Of a DNA stretch of 64,000 bases, positions 9,691 to 21,100 are shown one piece after another. The DNA lies in contig CM075104.1 in NCBI GenBank assembly GCA_037576195.1, positions 25,374,211-25,438,210 on the forward strand, read 5' to 3'. The translations under genes were made by a program, and so were the position numbers. Origin of the DNA: Phytoseiulus persimilis (Eukaryota; Arthropoda; Arachnida; Mesostigmata; Phytoseiidae). The notes under the pieces were generated by a model, which saw only the letters and a list, made by a program, of their open reading frames with translations, ran no database searches and was not told where the DNA came from. Positions within the stretch are counted from its first letter, which is position 1, and the number at the start of each line of letters is the position of its first letter.

Positions 9691-12600
9691 GTCTTTCCTA
9701 TTTCCCGCTCGACCCTTGAACATCAATTAGGTAATTTCCCCGAGTCGTTGACGCATTCCTGCGGTCCGACCCACCGCTCTACATCGAGTTGAACTGACCC
9801 ATTTTCCTTCTCAAGTTTTGACAGAAGAACGGATTAGAGTGAGTCCTTGTCGGCGGTAGGGCGATGATGAGAAGACAGTATACAGAGAGGGGCAATATGA
9901 TATCAGGTGTCGGATGAGAAACTAGTCCTTTCACGAGGAGGGGTTGTCCAAGATTTCTCGAAAGGATACTTCCTCAGATATTTCCGTTGACAGGTCGCGG
10001 AACGATCACCCCAGTGAAGTTTTGAAGGTGAACGAATCTTTGCTAACATCTCCTTCATCGGGCATTAAGACATGAGTGTTTCGTGCAGCTTCCGTTCCCT
10101 ACTCCTGTAGAAGGAGCTCAACACGGTTGCCAGTGACATCCTTAAATAAGGCCATCCTGGCTGCTCTATACATAGTGGTCGCCGAGCTGACCCCACAGCC
10201 GCATGCGGGTTCTGCGGGGTTCCTGAAAGCCAGTCTATCCAACGACGCGAGCCGATTTGATGAGATCGTTCGATGCCTTACAGCGTCGCTCCCGCTCCGC
10301 ATGGCGCCTTCATGAGTCCGTGAAGCGCGCTGCGCATTGGAGACCGTGACTATTGTAATCCCTGACCGATGTTTGATTGACAGTCTCACAGCGCCTCCGC
10401 TCACTCGAGCCTCTGAGTTTTCGCACTCTCGGTACAAGTCAGAGGGAATTCCGCGTCTCGTTCTCGGGCAATGGCTCACGCAATCTGAGATTCGTAACAG
10501 CCCTGCATGCCTATCAACTCGTCGATTCCCTGGGCGAAAAAAGGAAAGCTCCGTGCTTACGCTGTAACTCGCGTTGGCTGACCCGGACTCTAGGTATCCT
10601 GTTTGGCGACTTCGCCACTCCGGAATCGCAGGAGGGATACTGGCGGGATACAGGCGACGGAACGGTTTCGAGGAGCACACCTCCCGTGAGACGGCACGGC
10701 GCGGTTCAATTAGTGATTAACTATCAGGTCTGAACTCGCTACTTGCTACTCTCAGATGCTTAGACTCTACGCACGCGCTCTTCCATCCCTCCGAGACGAC
10801 AATGTATCGATGGAGACCGTTTCTGGGGAAAGTTAAGGCAGGTTTGTCCTGGCAGTAAGTTGCCTCAGCTGCGAATGTCACATTGCCGTCGTAAGGTGAG
10901 GCAATTATCGCGAATGGCGAAGGAGATGGTATCCTCAGGAGCGTTTTCTGGAGATATGAATCGACTTCCGAGATTCATGAGGTGACCACAGTTCCAGCCA
11001 TTACTGTGACTTTTCCCGACTCCGTGATATTGAAAACTTGAGTATATTTCTGCGGAACAAAACCCGCCATGTATGGAATCATCAGGAAAGTGACTAGGGA
11101 ATTTAGAATTGTGGGAGCTGGATGCATACCGAATCCGCATTGATGGCAGCCATCGAGGCCGGCCGAAAGAGGAATTTCGCGCCGCTTTTCCCGGGTTAAC
11201 AATTTCCGGCAGTGACCGCCGCGCTTCTGTGGCGAAGATCGCTGCTGCAGCACCTTGTTATCGACCCAGATTGATTGACCCAATAGTTTCCTGGGAATCA
11301 CGTTGTTGCTTCCGCGGAGAGCGGACATTTCATGCTCGGAGCGGCTTCGCCTGGTCCTCGTGTCATTGTCAGGTTGTCAGAGCTTTCTTGAGGAGCCACC
11401 GACACAAAGGAGCCGTGGGAGGCAGCTCGCGACAAGAGCTGCCTTTGGATGATTGAACTTTCAGCGGAGCCCGTCCCCGTTCTCGAGAGTTTCACGGGAA
11501 CGCTCAATGCAGATCGAATTTTCGACGGACGTGCTCTGGCTCCGGCCGGTTGTCGAATTATGCTAAAGAGCCAGTACGTTACACAGATATCATCAGTGAT
11601 TGGCCCGGCCGAGATTCACGATCCGAATTCCCAGGTTCGAATGCCATCTCTGGGAAGGCTGATCAGTTGCGCAGAGAATCGTGACGCTGAGCTCGAAGTA
11701 TGACAAAATGTGTGCAGAGGAGACATCGCAGACTTCCCGGACACTCAACACGGGTACTCGGGGAAGTGTGGCAAAAAGTCGAGGGCTACGAGTTGAATGT
11801 CCATACTTGATGGACTCCTCACTGCGACTCGGTTCCTACCTGCCCGCGATCGGCGCTGGTCGCAAGCGGAGTTTGGCTCTCGACTTCGCTTGCTTTGTTG
11901 AATGTTCCTTCCTCCCTCTTTAGAGGAACTCATACTAGTGGGCGGTCGTCGATGGGCAAAGAGGTAGACAGGTTGAGTCATGGGGCTGGCTCAAGATCCT
12001 GTGCAAACGGCACGAGATCATCAAGTGGAGAATCCTATAAATCTGCGACCGAAGCAGAAGTCATGATTTCCGAGTAAACAACCTCCTGTTTGCTTACATC
12101 GGAGGTATTATAGTTCTGTCGTCTCAAGTATGTATCAATATGCCGAAGACATGCGTTCGAAAACCAAAATTTACCTCGCAAACGGAATATTTTTCCTCAA
12201 ATCGTTGCCGACAATGGAGACGACTGCGTACACTGACGTCGAGAGCAAGGCGCTTCTAGATTTTCGAGCTTCTCTGAGCTCTTGGAAGGAAAAACTGAAA
12301 AGTTCGATGCAAACTAAGTCAGCAAAGTATTCCTCCTTCGCAGATTCTCCGCGGGAACGGAGTTATTCTTCACGCTAATGATCCTCCTGTGAGGATTCAA
12401 TTAAGCCCAACCGTCTAGCTTCGGCACTTCACTGAGGTTTCTCAGCACAACATTCTGCTTCCGCACCGGTTTCCATGATGATCAGCGTCGGTGTCAGGGT
12501 CATACGAAGAACGCATCTCAAGAGCGAACCGAGCAACATTGGAACTGACGCTCACGGCTCCGGATTCGAACCCTTTCCTACGTAGGCTCGGAGCTCCGTA

Positions 12601-13162
12601 TGGCACGAAAGCTTTCGAGCAGCTTGCTCCGAGCAATATATTCGAAGCGCTCTCCCAAGTAGCGCTACCAGAATATTTGTACTTGTGACCACGGGCGTAT
12701 CGAAGACTTCTTTGCGGTAGGCCAAGTTCTCTTCTTGGAGCGTTACGAGGAAGCCGATGTTGATGACGGGACACAACATCTCGTCCCAATGCCCGAAAAT
12801 CAGCTCTCGATCCGGATTGAGTCTCTCAACGAGTCCAGCGGACTGAAAAAAAGTCCAGCGGACCCAGTATCTACAGTGGCTCATTCTACTTACTCTAAGC
12901 ACACAAATGAATCTATGAGAACCTGATTGTTGAATTTCTTGGCTCTGAAGGGTTAGTGCACAATTCATCCATCTATCCATGCATCCGACCAACCATATGT
13001 CCATGATATGATTTTACCACAATGAGGTTTTTCATTATTGGATGATGCCTGATCTCAAGATTACCATTGAAATGGGGTACGCGACGAGCCGTGACTGAGG
13101 AACCGCTTCAGACTCACTGCGTAGGTGCGAGATTCAATCTCGCTGCATAACAGTTTTTGCAG

Positions 13163-13533
13163 AGTATCACTTGATTAGTAAGGAGGACGATATTGAATCG
13201 TCTTCTTCCCTGAAAGCGGCTAAGATTGATGACGCGAGAGCCGAGAATAAGCATACCCTCGATCACACAAACGACTTCTCGGGGAGAACGGTGGCCATGT
13301 CCGGAATCCTTTCAAGAGGAGGCAGCAACGAGTCTGTTTGCCGTCCCCAAAACCTGTCGCCGGGAGCTGTTTCTCTAGTGAACGTTCACTCCCCTGAACT
13401 CCGAACTCCTGAGGAATTTAGGTCTGCTCGGTACCTGACAGACATTCCGCTTCTAGAGGCGCTCTCCCAGCAAAAAACACACCGAACAAGACTGTCCTAT
13501 GCATACATTACAATAAATGATTTACCTGTATAG
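13163..13533 (+). CDS. Possible 3' exon, unrecognised protein
   Basis: An open frame of 123 codons follows a good acceptor (CAGTTTTTGCAG, ending at 13162) and runs to TAG. It begins mid-codon with AG and then reads YHLISKEDDIESSSS. The product is hydrophilic and acidic at first and Ser/Pro-rich later, with no domain I know. AATAAA lies within the last codons. No partner exon with a matching phase was found upstream, so this may be chance. Confidence 0.28.
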
Positions 13534-14562
13534 GGTAGCGAGAGCAGATCGGAAATCTATTGCTCATCATTTTGTGGTAAATGACTCGGGATTTCCCTTC
13601 TTGCGATCGATAGCCGGGAAGGACGGCGCGTATTTTGGTTTCGTATACCCGCCGATCGGTTGAGGAAGGCGTTTCCGCGGGAATTACCTCGAATCATTCT
13701 TATTTTCACTTAACAGAGCAAGACTCGCTTCAGAGCTGGGGAAAGGGCCAGCGATCCTGTCGACCTGAAAATCGCTGATCCCTCGACAGAATGTCGTCAT
13801 CGATGCGCCCCCCGCAGATTGAGCTCTGAAGCCAGTTTCGCCTTGCTCAATGGGAAGCGGACGGGATTCATTTTCAAAAAGAAACGCGCGGAAAACGAAT
13901 CAAATACGCATGATCCATCTAGATCTCGATCCAAGCAGAAAAACCCCGAACGCGTCCGTTTTTCGAGAAGGAATGAGCGGGAGAAAAAATATTGAAAAAC
14001 TTCCGACTCAAATAGACCACCCTGAATAATATTCTTCTGATAGTGATCGTCTCCATCAGTGATCAACGGAGTTGATTCGCCGCAGCGAGCGCTATGCGAG
14101 TTAAGCAAGTCCGACAGAATGTGGGAGAGCGCGAGCACCACTCTCCAAGTTGCTACTAGGGATACTTCCGGTTTATGACGCTCGCTGTACGTAGAGCTCG
14201 CGAACGGGTTTCCAGATGGATCATTAACCGCGCAATTTCCGCAACCAATCAGCTCCGAATTAATTCCGCAGTCACCGCTAGCGCCCCTCATCCTTCTGAT
14301 GAAGCATCGCGCCCGTCAATCACTGGTTAGAGTCCCGTTATCACCGCTTGTATGCAGACAATGGGAAAAACTGGAGCTTCACTTTCCGTCGGATCCTTTC
14401 TTGCGTCCCTAACTTAGTTTGGGCTTCGCGTCGCTGCCGGCGTCTTGACACATCAGACGACAGGTGGGTGGAGTTGCTTGCTTTTGGGGAACGTGATCAT
14501 TTGTAGGAGCGCTTTAGTCGACTGAATGTTCGAGTGCAGTCATTCCGAATCGGGGAAGCAGA

Positions 14563-15276
14563 ATGATCAGCAGCCCTCGGAATCGACGCTCGCCTGCTCA
14601 CGTCAACTGTCGTTACAACAATAACGAGCACGTTGAAAGGATTGCGTTTCAGATGCTCTCTACGTCAAGCCCCGTTATCTGCTATCTCTTGTCCGTTGTT
14701 GACGTATGGAAGTGTCAGCATACGCGACATTACCTGTCAATAAACAAAGAGCTCTCCTTCTATTGCATCCTAGGCTGCGAGCTCGCAGCCTCCGTCAGAA
14801 AGCTTGGCCGAATCCATTCATCGACAGCGTCCCTCCCAGCGTTTCCTGTGTGCATGAAATTTCTCGATGACGATTTCAGCCCCAATAGCTTTGACGCCTC
14901 TCAGAAATGGGAATCGATTCATCGCGACGCTTCGCTGAAGGGAGGCGTCAGTCACAGGATATATCGGAAACAAAGCATCCTCGAGCTCTCGTACGACGAG
15001 TCAGGATACTCGAAAGCTCATCCCGCACGGATTTATGATGCTCACTTCTCGAGGTTCTCGAAGTCGGGGTTCTCAGGTTTTCCTGGCATTACATCTCACT
15101 CCTCGGAATCGCCGCTCGAAAGGCTCAGAATCGAAAGTTCGCAGGTTCTGCTTGTTATCTTCAGCCCATCGACCACCGAAGCTTGGTTGCTGTCTGGCCT
15201 AAGTCCCGAAAGCTTGTATTTAGTACTTCGAGTTCCCGGAGATTCTCGAGCTGAGTTTGATGGGTTCAACGCTTGA
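14563..15276 (+). CDS. Longest ATG open frame, 237 codons, unrecognised
   Basis: This is the longest ATG-initiated frame in the window. The product is 237 residues, serine-rich, with no signal peptide, membrane span or known motif. Many codons end in C or G, which mildly favours coding. Random frames of over 220 codons also occur in this sequence, so the call is weak. Confidence 0.2.
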   Translation: MISSPRNRRSPAHVNCRYNNNEHVERIAFQMLSTSSPVICYLLSVVDVWKCQHTRHYLSINKELSFYCILGCELAASVRKLGRIHSSTASLPAFPVCMKFLDDDFSPNSFDASQKWESIHRDASLKGGVSHRIYRKQSILELSYDESGYSKAHPARIYDAHFSRFSKSGFSGFPGITSHSSESPLERLRIESSQVLLVIFSPSTTEAWLLSGLSPESLYLVLRVPGDSRAEFDGFNA

Positions 15277-16978
15277 AGAACGAACCAAAATTGATCCCCG
15301 GCGTCTCATATTGGCGTATCTGATGGCAGGGTTGACTCGTTATCGTCCGGCTTCGTGGAAGCTCGGAGAGAATCTGTCTTCTCGGTACATACTGATAGGC
15401 TAAATAGGTCTGATGGGAGACGAGGCTTTTCGTTGCGTCTTCGCCGAACCGGATCTCCCTCCGCCGTCGCATCAAAACATCCAGTTCCTCTAACTCTTCC
15501 ACTGCTGTACAGCCCTCGCGGCGGTTGAGAATCTATACCAACATTCTAGTGGAATCTTCATTTCTTTTCGCAATGATGAGTCAAGCCCCGACCCTTTGGG
15601 GCTCATTTTCGGGTGACCGTTTCGCATCTCGTGACCAATTGACGCTCCATCAAAGCGGAAAAACTGCTGTCCCCGCTTTCGATTACCCTCTCGTATTGAA
15701 CTCTGAACACCTGATCGATCATGAGCGGGAAGATACGTCGTCCTTTAGCCCGCGTTGGAAGCAGCCGGTGAGCGTCCAACTGGGTCACGACACAGCACTA
15801 ACTTGCCGAAACATCGCCGCCGCGGAACACCCCTCATGCCTTCGTCAAGCTTCCTTTATTCCGTTTCATTTGTCGCTGTCATCAGCACTGGTGTCTGCCT
15901 CAACGCGATGTCTTGGATATCCGAGAAGGCGTGGTACGGCACTGAAAAACGGCTGAAGGATCAGAGAGACGAGCTCCTTTAGGAATCGAATATTGAGAAA
16001 TTTTATATTGCCTGCATTAGAGCAGAATACCATCGTTAACCCCTTCATTTCCAAAACCCTGACTTTGTGGGATGCTCAGGCTACTCTGACATTGAGCCAG
16101 TTTGCTTGTTTTCCGACGAAAACCGCCGGCATTATTTTCCTGAATCCCAGTTGAATCATCCAACCCCGCACCTTGTCAATCGAAACGAAATAACCCAAGG
16201 AGTCTGTCGTTCAACTGTGGGTCTGCGCTACCTGCTGGAGACGCTAGGGTCGTCGACGAAAGCAAAAATATATCGCTGACGGTATCGGGTCTCTCGGCGT
16301 CCTCCACCCCCAGAGTTACACCAAAACCGAGAGAGCTCCGCATCGGAAGCAAGCTTCCAGAGAAGCATCCAGCCGTCGCGCCGCTGTCTCATGTCTTAGT
16401 GCGAGCACAACATATCCCGGCGGAGGGCGCGCTACTGAGTATGTTTTCCGCATAACGTGGAAGAGCGGTGTCGACGAAGAAGCAAGGCGAGTCCGTCACC
16501 GGGTCCACCTGAATCTCTCAGCGATGCTTGACCACCGCCGGCAACGGCCAACGGAGAAGGAAGCCATGCCCCATGTGAAGGGACCTCACGAACACCTGTG
16601 CCACTCCGGAGCCCGGCACGAGCTCCCTCTTCGATGGCCCGAGAAGGTACCGATGGAAATATCCACAATTATCTGTTAGAGCAGCCATCTTTTCAAGCGA
16701 AAACGCCCAGATCTCCTCGACTCAGAGCGATCGGAAGCGCTTCCCGCGTGCTCTCTTGCGTGCTCTCCCACCGCGAGTGACGCCGCAGGGGTATCGCGTA
16801 ACGCACAGGGCGACAGCGCCCGAACATGCATCCTTCCATACCTTACATTCACCTGTTGTTGATGGATGATTGAGAAATTTCTACAACCCTCCCAACTCTT
16901 TTCGTTCTCCAGCTTCATTGCCCCAACACATCACCATCTGATGCTCTGGCGTCCCCACCTTCGAGCGATTCCGTTCAC
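15277..16978. other. Nothing recognised
   Basis: Open frames here overlap on both strands with serine- and arginine-rich products typical of chance. No splice-linked exon or repeat was found. Confidence 0.4.
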
Positions 16979-17119
16979 CAGCGTAGGGAAGCGGGCTGGT
17001 TTGAGATATATGCTTTCCAGGATTCCATCGGAACACAAGAGGTAGCAGAATCGTCCGCGCACGGTGTCGGGGGTGATCGAGTGACGGTCGCCGAAGCAGA
17101 ATGGGGTTCCAGGGTTCAG
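16979..17119 (-). CDS. Possible exon of a secreted cysteine-rich peptide
   Basis: On the minus strand this stretch reads LNPGTPFCFGDRHS, then GRFCYLLCSDG, then KPARFPTL, ending at a possible donor GTGAAC (16978-16973). Most codons end in C or G. Spacing of the cysteines and the G-x-F-C-Y-x-x-C-x-x-G pattern resemble small secreted arthropod peptides. The frame stays open upstream to 17380 with three more cysteines (HYCEEHSLRECSSHHRC). No signal-peptide exon was located, so the gene is unproven. Confidence 0.3.
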
Positions 17120-17920
17120 CGATAGCAAAATTACTCTGCTCACAGCCGATTGGGATGTGCAGCGGTGGTGGGATGAGCACTCCCGCAAAGAATGTTCCTC
17201 ACAATAATGACCGCGGGGGGAGGGGGGATACGAATCATATCCTGATACCGTAGAGAGCTGCGACGGAACGATCACCCATGAGGGCAAACTGTGTTCGCTC
17301 ACTCCGCTGAAAACTCCAGAGGTTCTGCTCTGCTTGATCCACGCTGATTCAGGAGCTCTCGAACGCTGTGGCCTCGGCACGGCATGGAGCGGCTGTCACT
17401 TCAACGTAAGAGTGCGCTACAATCCGACCATATGGCCGTCTGTGACACTCGCTTCTCCCTCATACTTGCCCCGTTCGCGACAGGCCGTACTGAACACGTT
17501 CCAGGAGCGCATTTCAGAGACGCTCCTAAGAGGCTTTAGGAAACTCTCAAGGTGGATTCGGGAGTGTTTCGCTTCACATGCGCTACGTTGGGAGGAAGGT
17601 CCTCCTCCACAGTGAATGTCTCCTATGTGATGAACCCCTTATGCGTGAGACTTTGGATCACTTCCCCGTGTTCCCCCGGAGAATCCGTCTGGAACTGATT
17701 CGCAGAGCCTCCCAGAACACTCGAAGCTGCATGTCAAACTTGGTGATCCATCTCGAAAGCTTCTCTGAGTCGTGTGATCGAATTCTCTCCAGGATCCCCG
17801 AGCTCGCCCGGTAACATCCTCATCCTTTCCTTACCATATATAATCCACTCCGTCTGTCAGTTTGCAAGCTCGTCGGTTCGTCGATGTGTCATTCTCTGCT
17901 TGGCCTTCCTAATAGACCAT

Positions 17921-18142
17921 GAAGGTGGTTCCGGAATCGATCTGAGCATACTTTAAGAGTCCAGGGAAGTGATTCGGAGATCGATCCGACCATATTTTGT
18001 GGAGTCTTAGGCGATGTTTGCCAGGTCGATCTGACCGTACCTTCTGGAGACCGGGAAGGTGATTCCAAATCCGATCCGACCATACCCGGGGTCTCTGGAG
18101 ATGATTCGGGCGTCGATCCTATGTCTTCGAGTATCTACGAGA
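17921..18142 (+). repeat. Tandem repeat, five units of about 45 bp
   Basis: Units begin near 17921, 17966, 18011, 18055 and 18098. Each keeps GA-GGTGATTC, then a CGATC-GACC-TA core, then a GGAG or GTC end. Units differ by about a quarter of their bases, so the array is old. It is not coding in any frame I could support. Confidence 0.7.
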
Positions 18143-21100
18143 CCTCAGAAGACAGTCTACGAGATTTTTTTTTTGTCTGCGAAATTGATACGCAATACAC
18201 GGGAACGGCCCGGGAAACATCCGAAGGAACGATCCGACGTCGATCCATAGAGACTGCAGCACGAACAACAGAACGAGTTCCTGACATTCAGCATGTAGCG
18301 ATTCTGAGTCAAATTCATGAAGCTGAGACTAAACCCTCGAGTAAGGCTCCAGGAACAGCCGGAGACATTTTCGATCTGCGACGCTATTCCACCATTTCGG
18401 TCCAACGTATTCATCAGTAACGATCGAACCTCAATACAGAAAAGTGCCAACATGTAGCCGATTCAGAAGATAGGTTTTCAAAGATTCCGACCCAATGAGA
18501 TCCGCCGAAGGTTGGCTGATCTGAAATGTTATCCTCGTTCAAACCTGCCCGGAATCATGTCAAGAATGTTGCGGCCGACTGAAAAGGGGGGACCGGCTCA
18601 TGGTGTATAAGTTCACCGAGAGTATGGTCAGAGCTATATGAAATTGCTCCGTTTGTGTGAAGTGACCAATCGAAATGCTTCTCCGGACCTCACATTTCGA
18701 GCTCGATTCGATCGAGCTCAAATGGGGGTTCGGATATAGCCACCCGGCGTCTGCGGTGATATCATCGACGTGGGAGGGTCATAGCCTTCCAGGCGCTTCC
18801 ACGTCCAATTTTCAAAAAGTTTATCACAGAAAACCCGATAGAAGTTCTGCTCCTGGATCCCTCCCTCCCCCCTCGCGGAAGGATTCAAAGAAATAGAAGC
18901 CCGAGCTCCTATCGGTTTCCATTTACGGTGCACTGAATTCTAGGAATTCTCAGCTAATTATGGGCGGAACGCAGGGGGCTGAGGTCCCCAGGGATCAGAT
19001 TTCACCGAAATCTAAATTCTGGGAGGGCATAGGTGCTCTGCGACCATGATGATTCCGAACGGTCGCTCCCAGAGAGACGTATGTTTTGAATTCGAATTTT
19101 GATCGCGACGTGATTCGAATGCGGGTCGAGCTCGGATTCGATTTCTGTTATCACTCAACACACGGGAATGTTTCCGTCCTTACTCCAAGCCTAGATTCCG
19201 TGATCCATGGTCAGAGTAAAAGAGATTTGGCTCTTGTAGGCGCGATCGCGGAGGGTTATGAGCTCCTTCTCGACCACCAATGAGTGGGAAACTCCGATAA
19301 GACGAAATTAAAGATTTTCGATGATTAGGGTAGCCACAAACTAGGTTACGACCCACTCAAGAGCAGTAGCAACGAGCGTTGGGATTTTGTCGAGTGGATT
19401 TCCGTTCGAGGCAGGGGAGAGGTTTCAGCATCATTGCGTCCACCTGAAATTTTCGCTCCGTTCAAGCTATAAGTCGCGCAGATACAGACGCGTGATTCTC
19501 ACTTCGGAAGCGTCGAAGTCGTGTCAACCGGTTCTGCCAAGTCGAAAGCTGTAAAGCCGATCCTTTGTTGTGGCCTTGGCCGGGACTTCCATCCAGTTCT
19601 GTTGTGTATGAGCCAGGCGTTTAGCTCGAGGGTATTTCACGAGCTGAGCACCGAGCACAGGCTGCGCTTTGCTTGACATTAGATTGAAGGTGTGCGCTCG
19701 GTTGCGCGGCTTAGATGCCACGCGCGGTAAGTGGGCGCGATTGCGAGGCTCGAGTTTTTTTACGGCCTGCATCGTAATGAGGCATCAATTGGTTAATTAC
19801 CTCGGCAGGTATTAAAATTCCATGTTGGAGCACATCCGTTTTTTGCGCCACCGGAGTGCACCGTTTTCATCGCTGTTTTTCTTTCGTCGGGAACTTTCAA
19901 TTCTCTGTAATTGGGCTTCCTCGGGCCAATTAGTCGTTTTCTTTCCTTCCGAAGTGCGTTCTAGAAACTCCCTCGCCGGGCAACGTTCACTCTCGCTGGA
20001 CGTGAGCGCATCATTCCGATCCTGGGGGAGCTCGGAGTTCGACTCGGCCTTCCGGGAGATTTTGATACTTTCCATTATCCAGATGGTGATGATTAGATTC
20101 ATTGTTCAGTCTCGTGGTTACGACGGAGAAGAGAGAAGTTCATCCGCTAGGATCTGCCTTTTGACTCGTTCCTTCTAGCTTTCAAAAGTGGAGTGCTTGA
20201 TGAATTTGCTTTTGTTTGCAAACATTTGCACAGTAGTAGAAAGAAGCCGGGCGGGTCGGCAGGCGCCCTCGCACACATCCCCGCGCAGCCGCACCGGCGG
20301 GCAGACAGGCGAACACAGAGAGCCGAAGCTCAATGGAGAAAAAATCACAAAGCTGTCTTGCAGTAAATGCGGCGACAGCTAACAAACAGTCGGAGCATCC
20401 TCGCGACTGCTTGAGAAATGAGAGCAAACACCGGAGCCATGGGAAAAAGGATCTCTGAAAGAAGATTCAGAGAATCTCTCTGCCCGACAGGGGTCGAGGG
20501 AAGATCCTCAATTTCGAAAGAGGCAGCGGTGAGGAAAGTTTACCGGGACCCTCGTTGCGGAGGAAAACGTCCGCGCGGTGTTGAAATCCTGTCCGCGAGG
20601 TGTTGAAATCCGGTCCGCGACTTGTGTCGAAGGGGGAAGTTAGCATATTCCTGGCTGGTTCGCTCCACGATGCCAAGTAGCTCAAAGAAGCGTTGCCGCG
20701 CCTGACCTAAGCCTGGTGCGGGGAACCGAGCCTGAGCAGCTCTCCGACGTTACGGAGCATTTTCACGAACGTCCCTCCTCGGAGCCTTTCCGAATCGTTC
20801 CGTTGCTCTTTGTGACCTTCCTCGTTCCCGATGAGCCTTTTCAGAGTTTCAAGAGTTTTCTTAGCGCTGATTAGACCTCCCTCACTCCTTGATCAACCTT
20901 TCGGCGTTGACGAATCTTTCTGAAACCCAGAGGCGGGCGCTCGCGCCCCCTTGTCAGCCCGTCAGAAGTCCTCTCCGCGACAAGCTCATGAGAATCTTTG
21001 TCAGTTTCTGGGAACCGTCTTGGCTCGAATGAAGCCTCGTCAGCTTCTTGAGGGGACTTTCAGCGGCGCAAACGCTTGTTAGCGCGGGAAATCCCTCCAT

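Larger units (their letters stand above)
7553..13162. other. Intergenic; few signals
   Basis: This contains the promoter side of the CUB-type gene (no TATA box seen in 200 bases), the coding-like segment at 8802-9209 and the CACGT cluster at 9601-9690. Several open frames between 10 and 13 kb were read on both strands without a recognisable domain. Confidence 0.45.
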
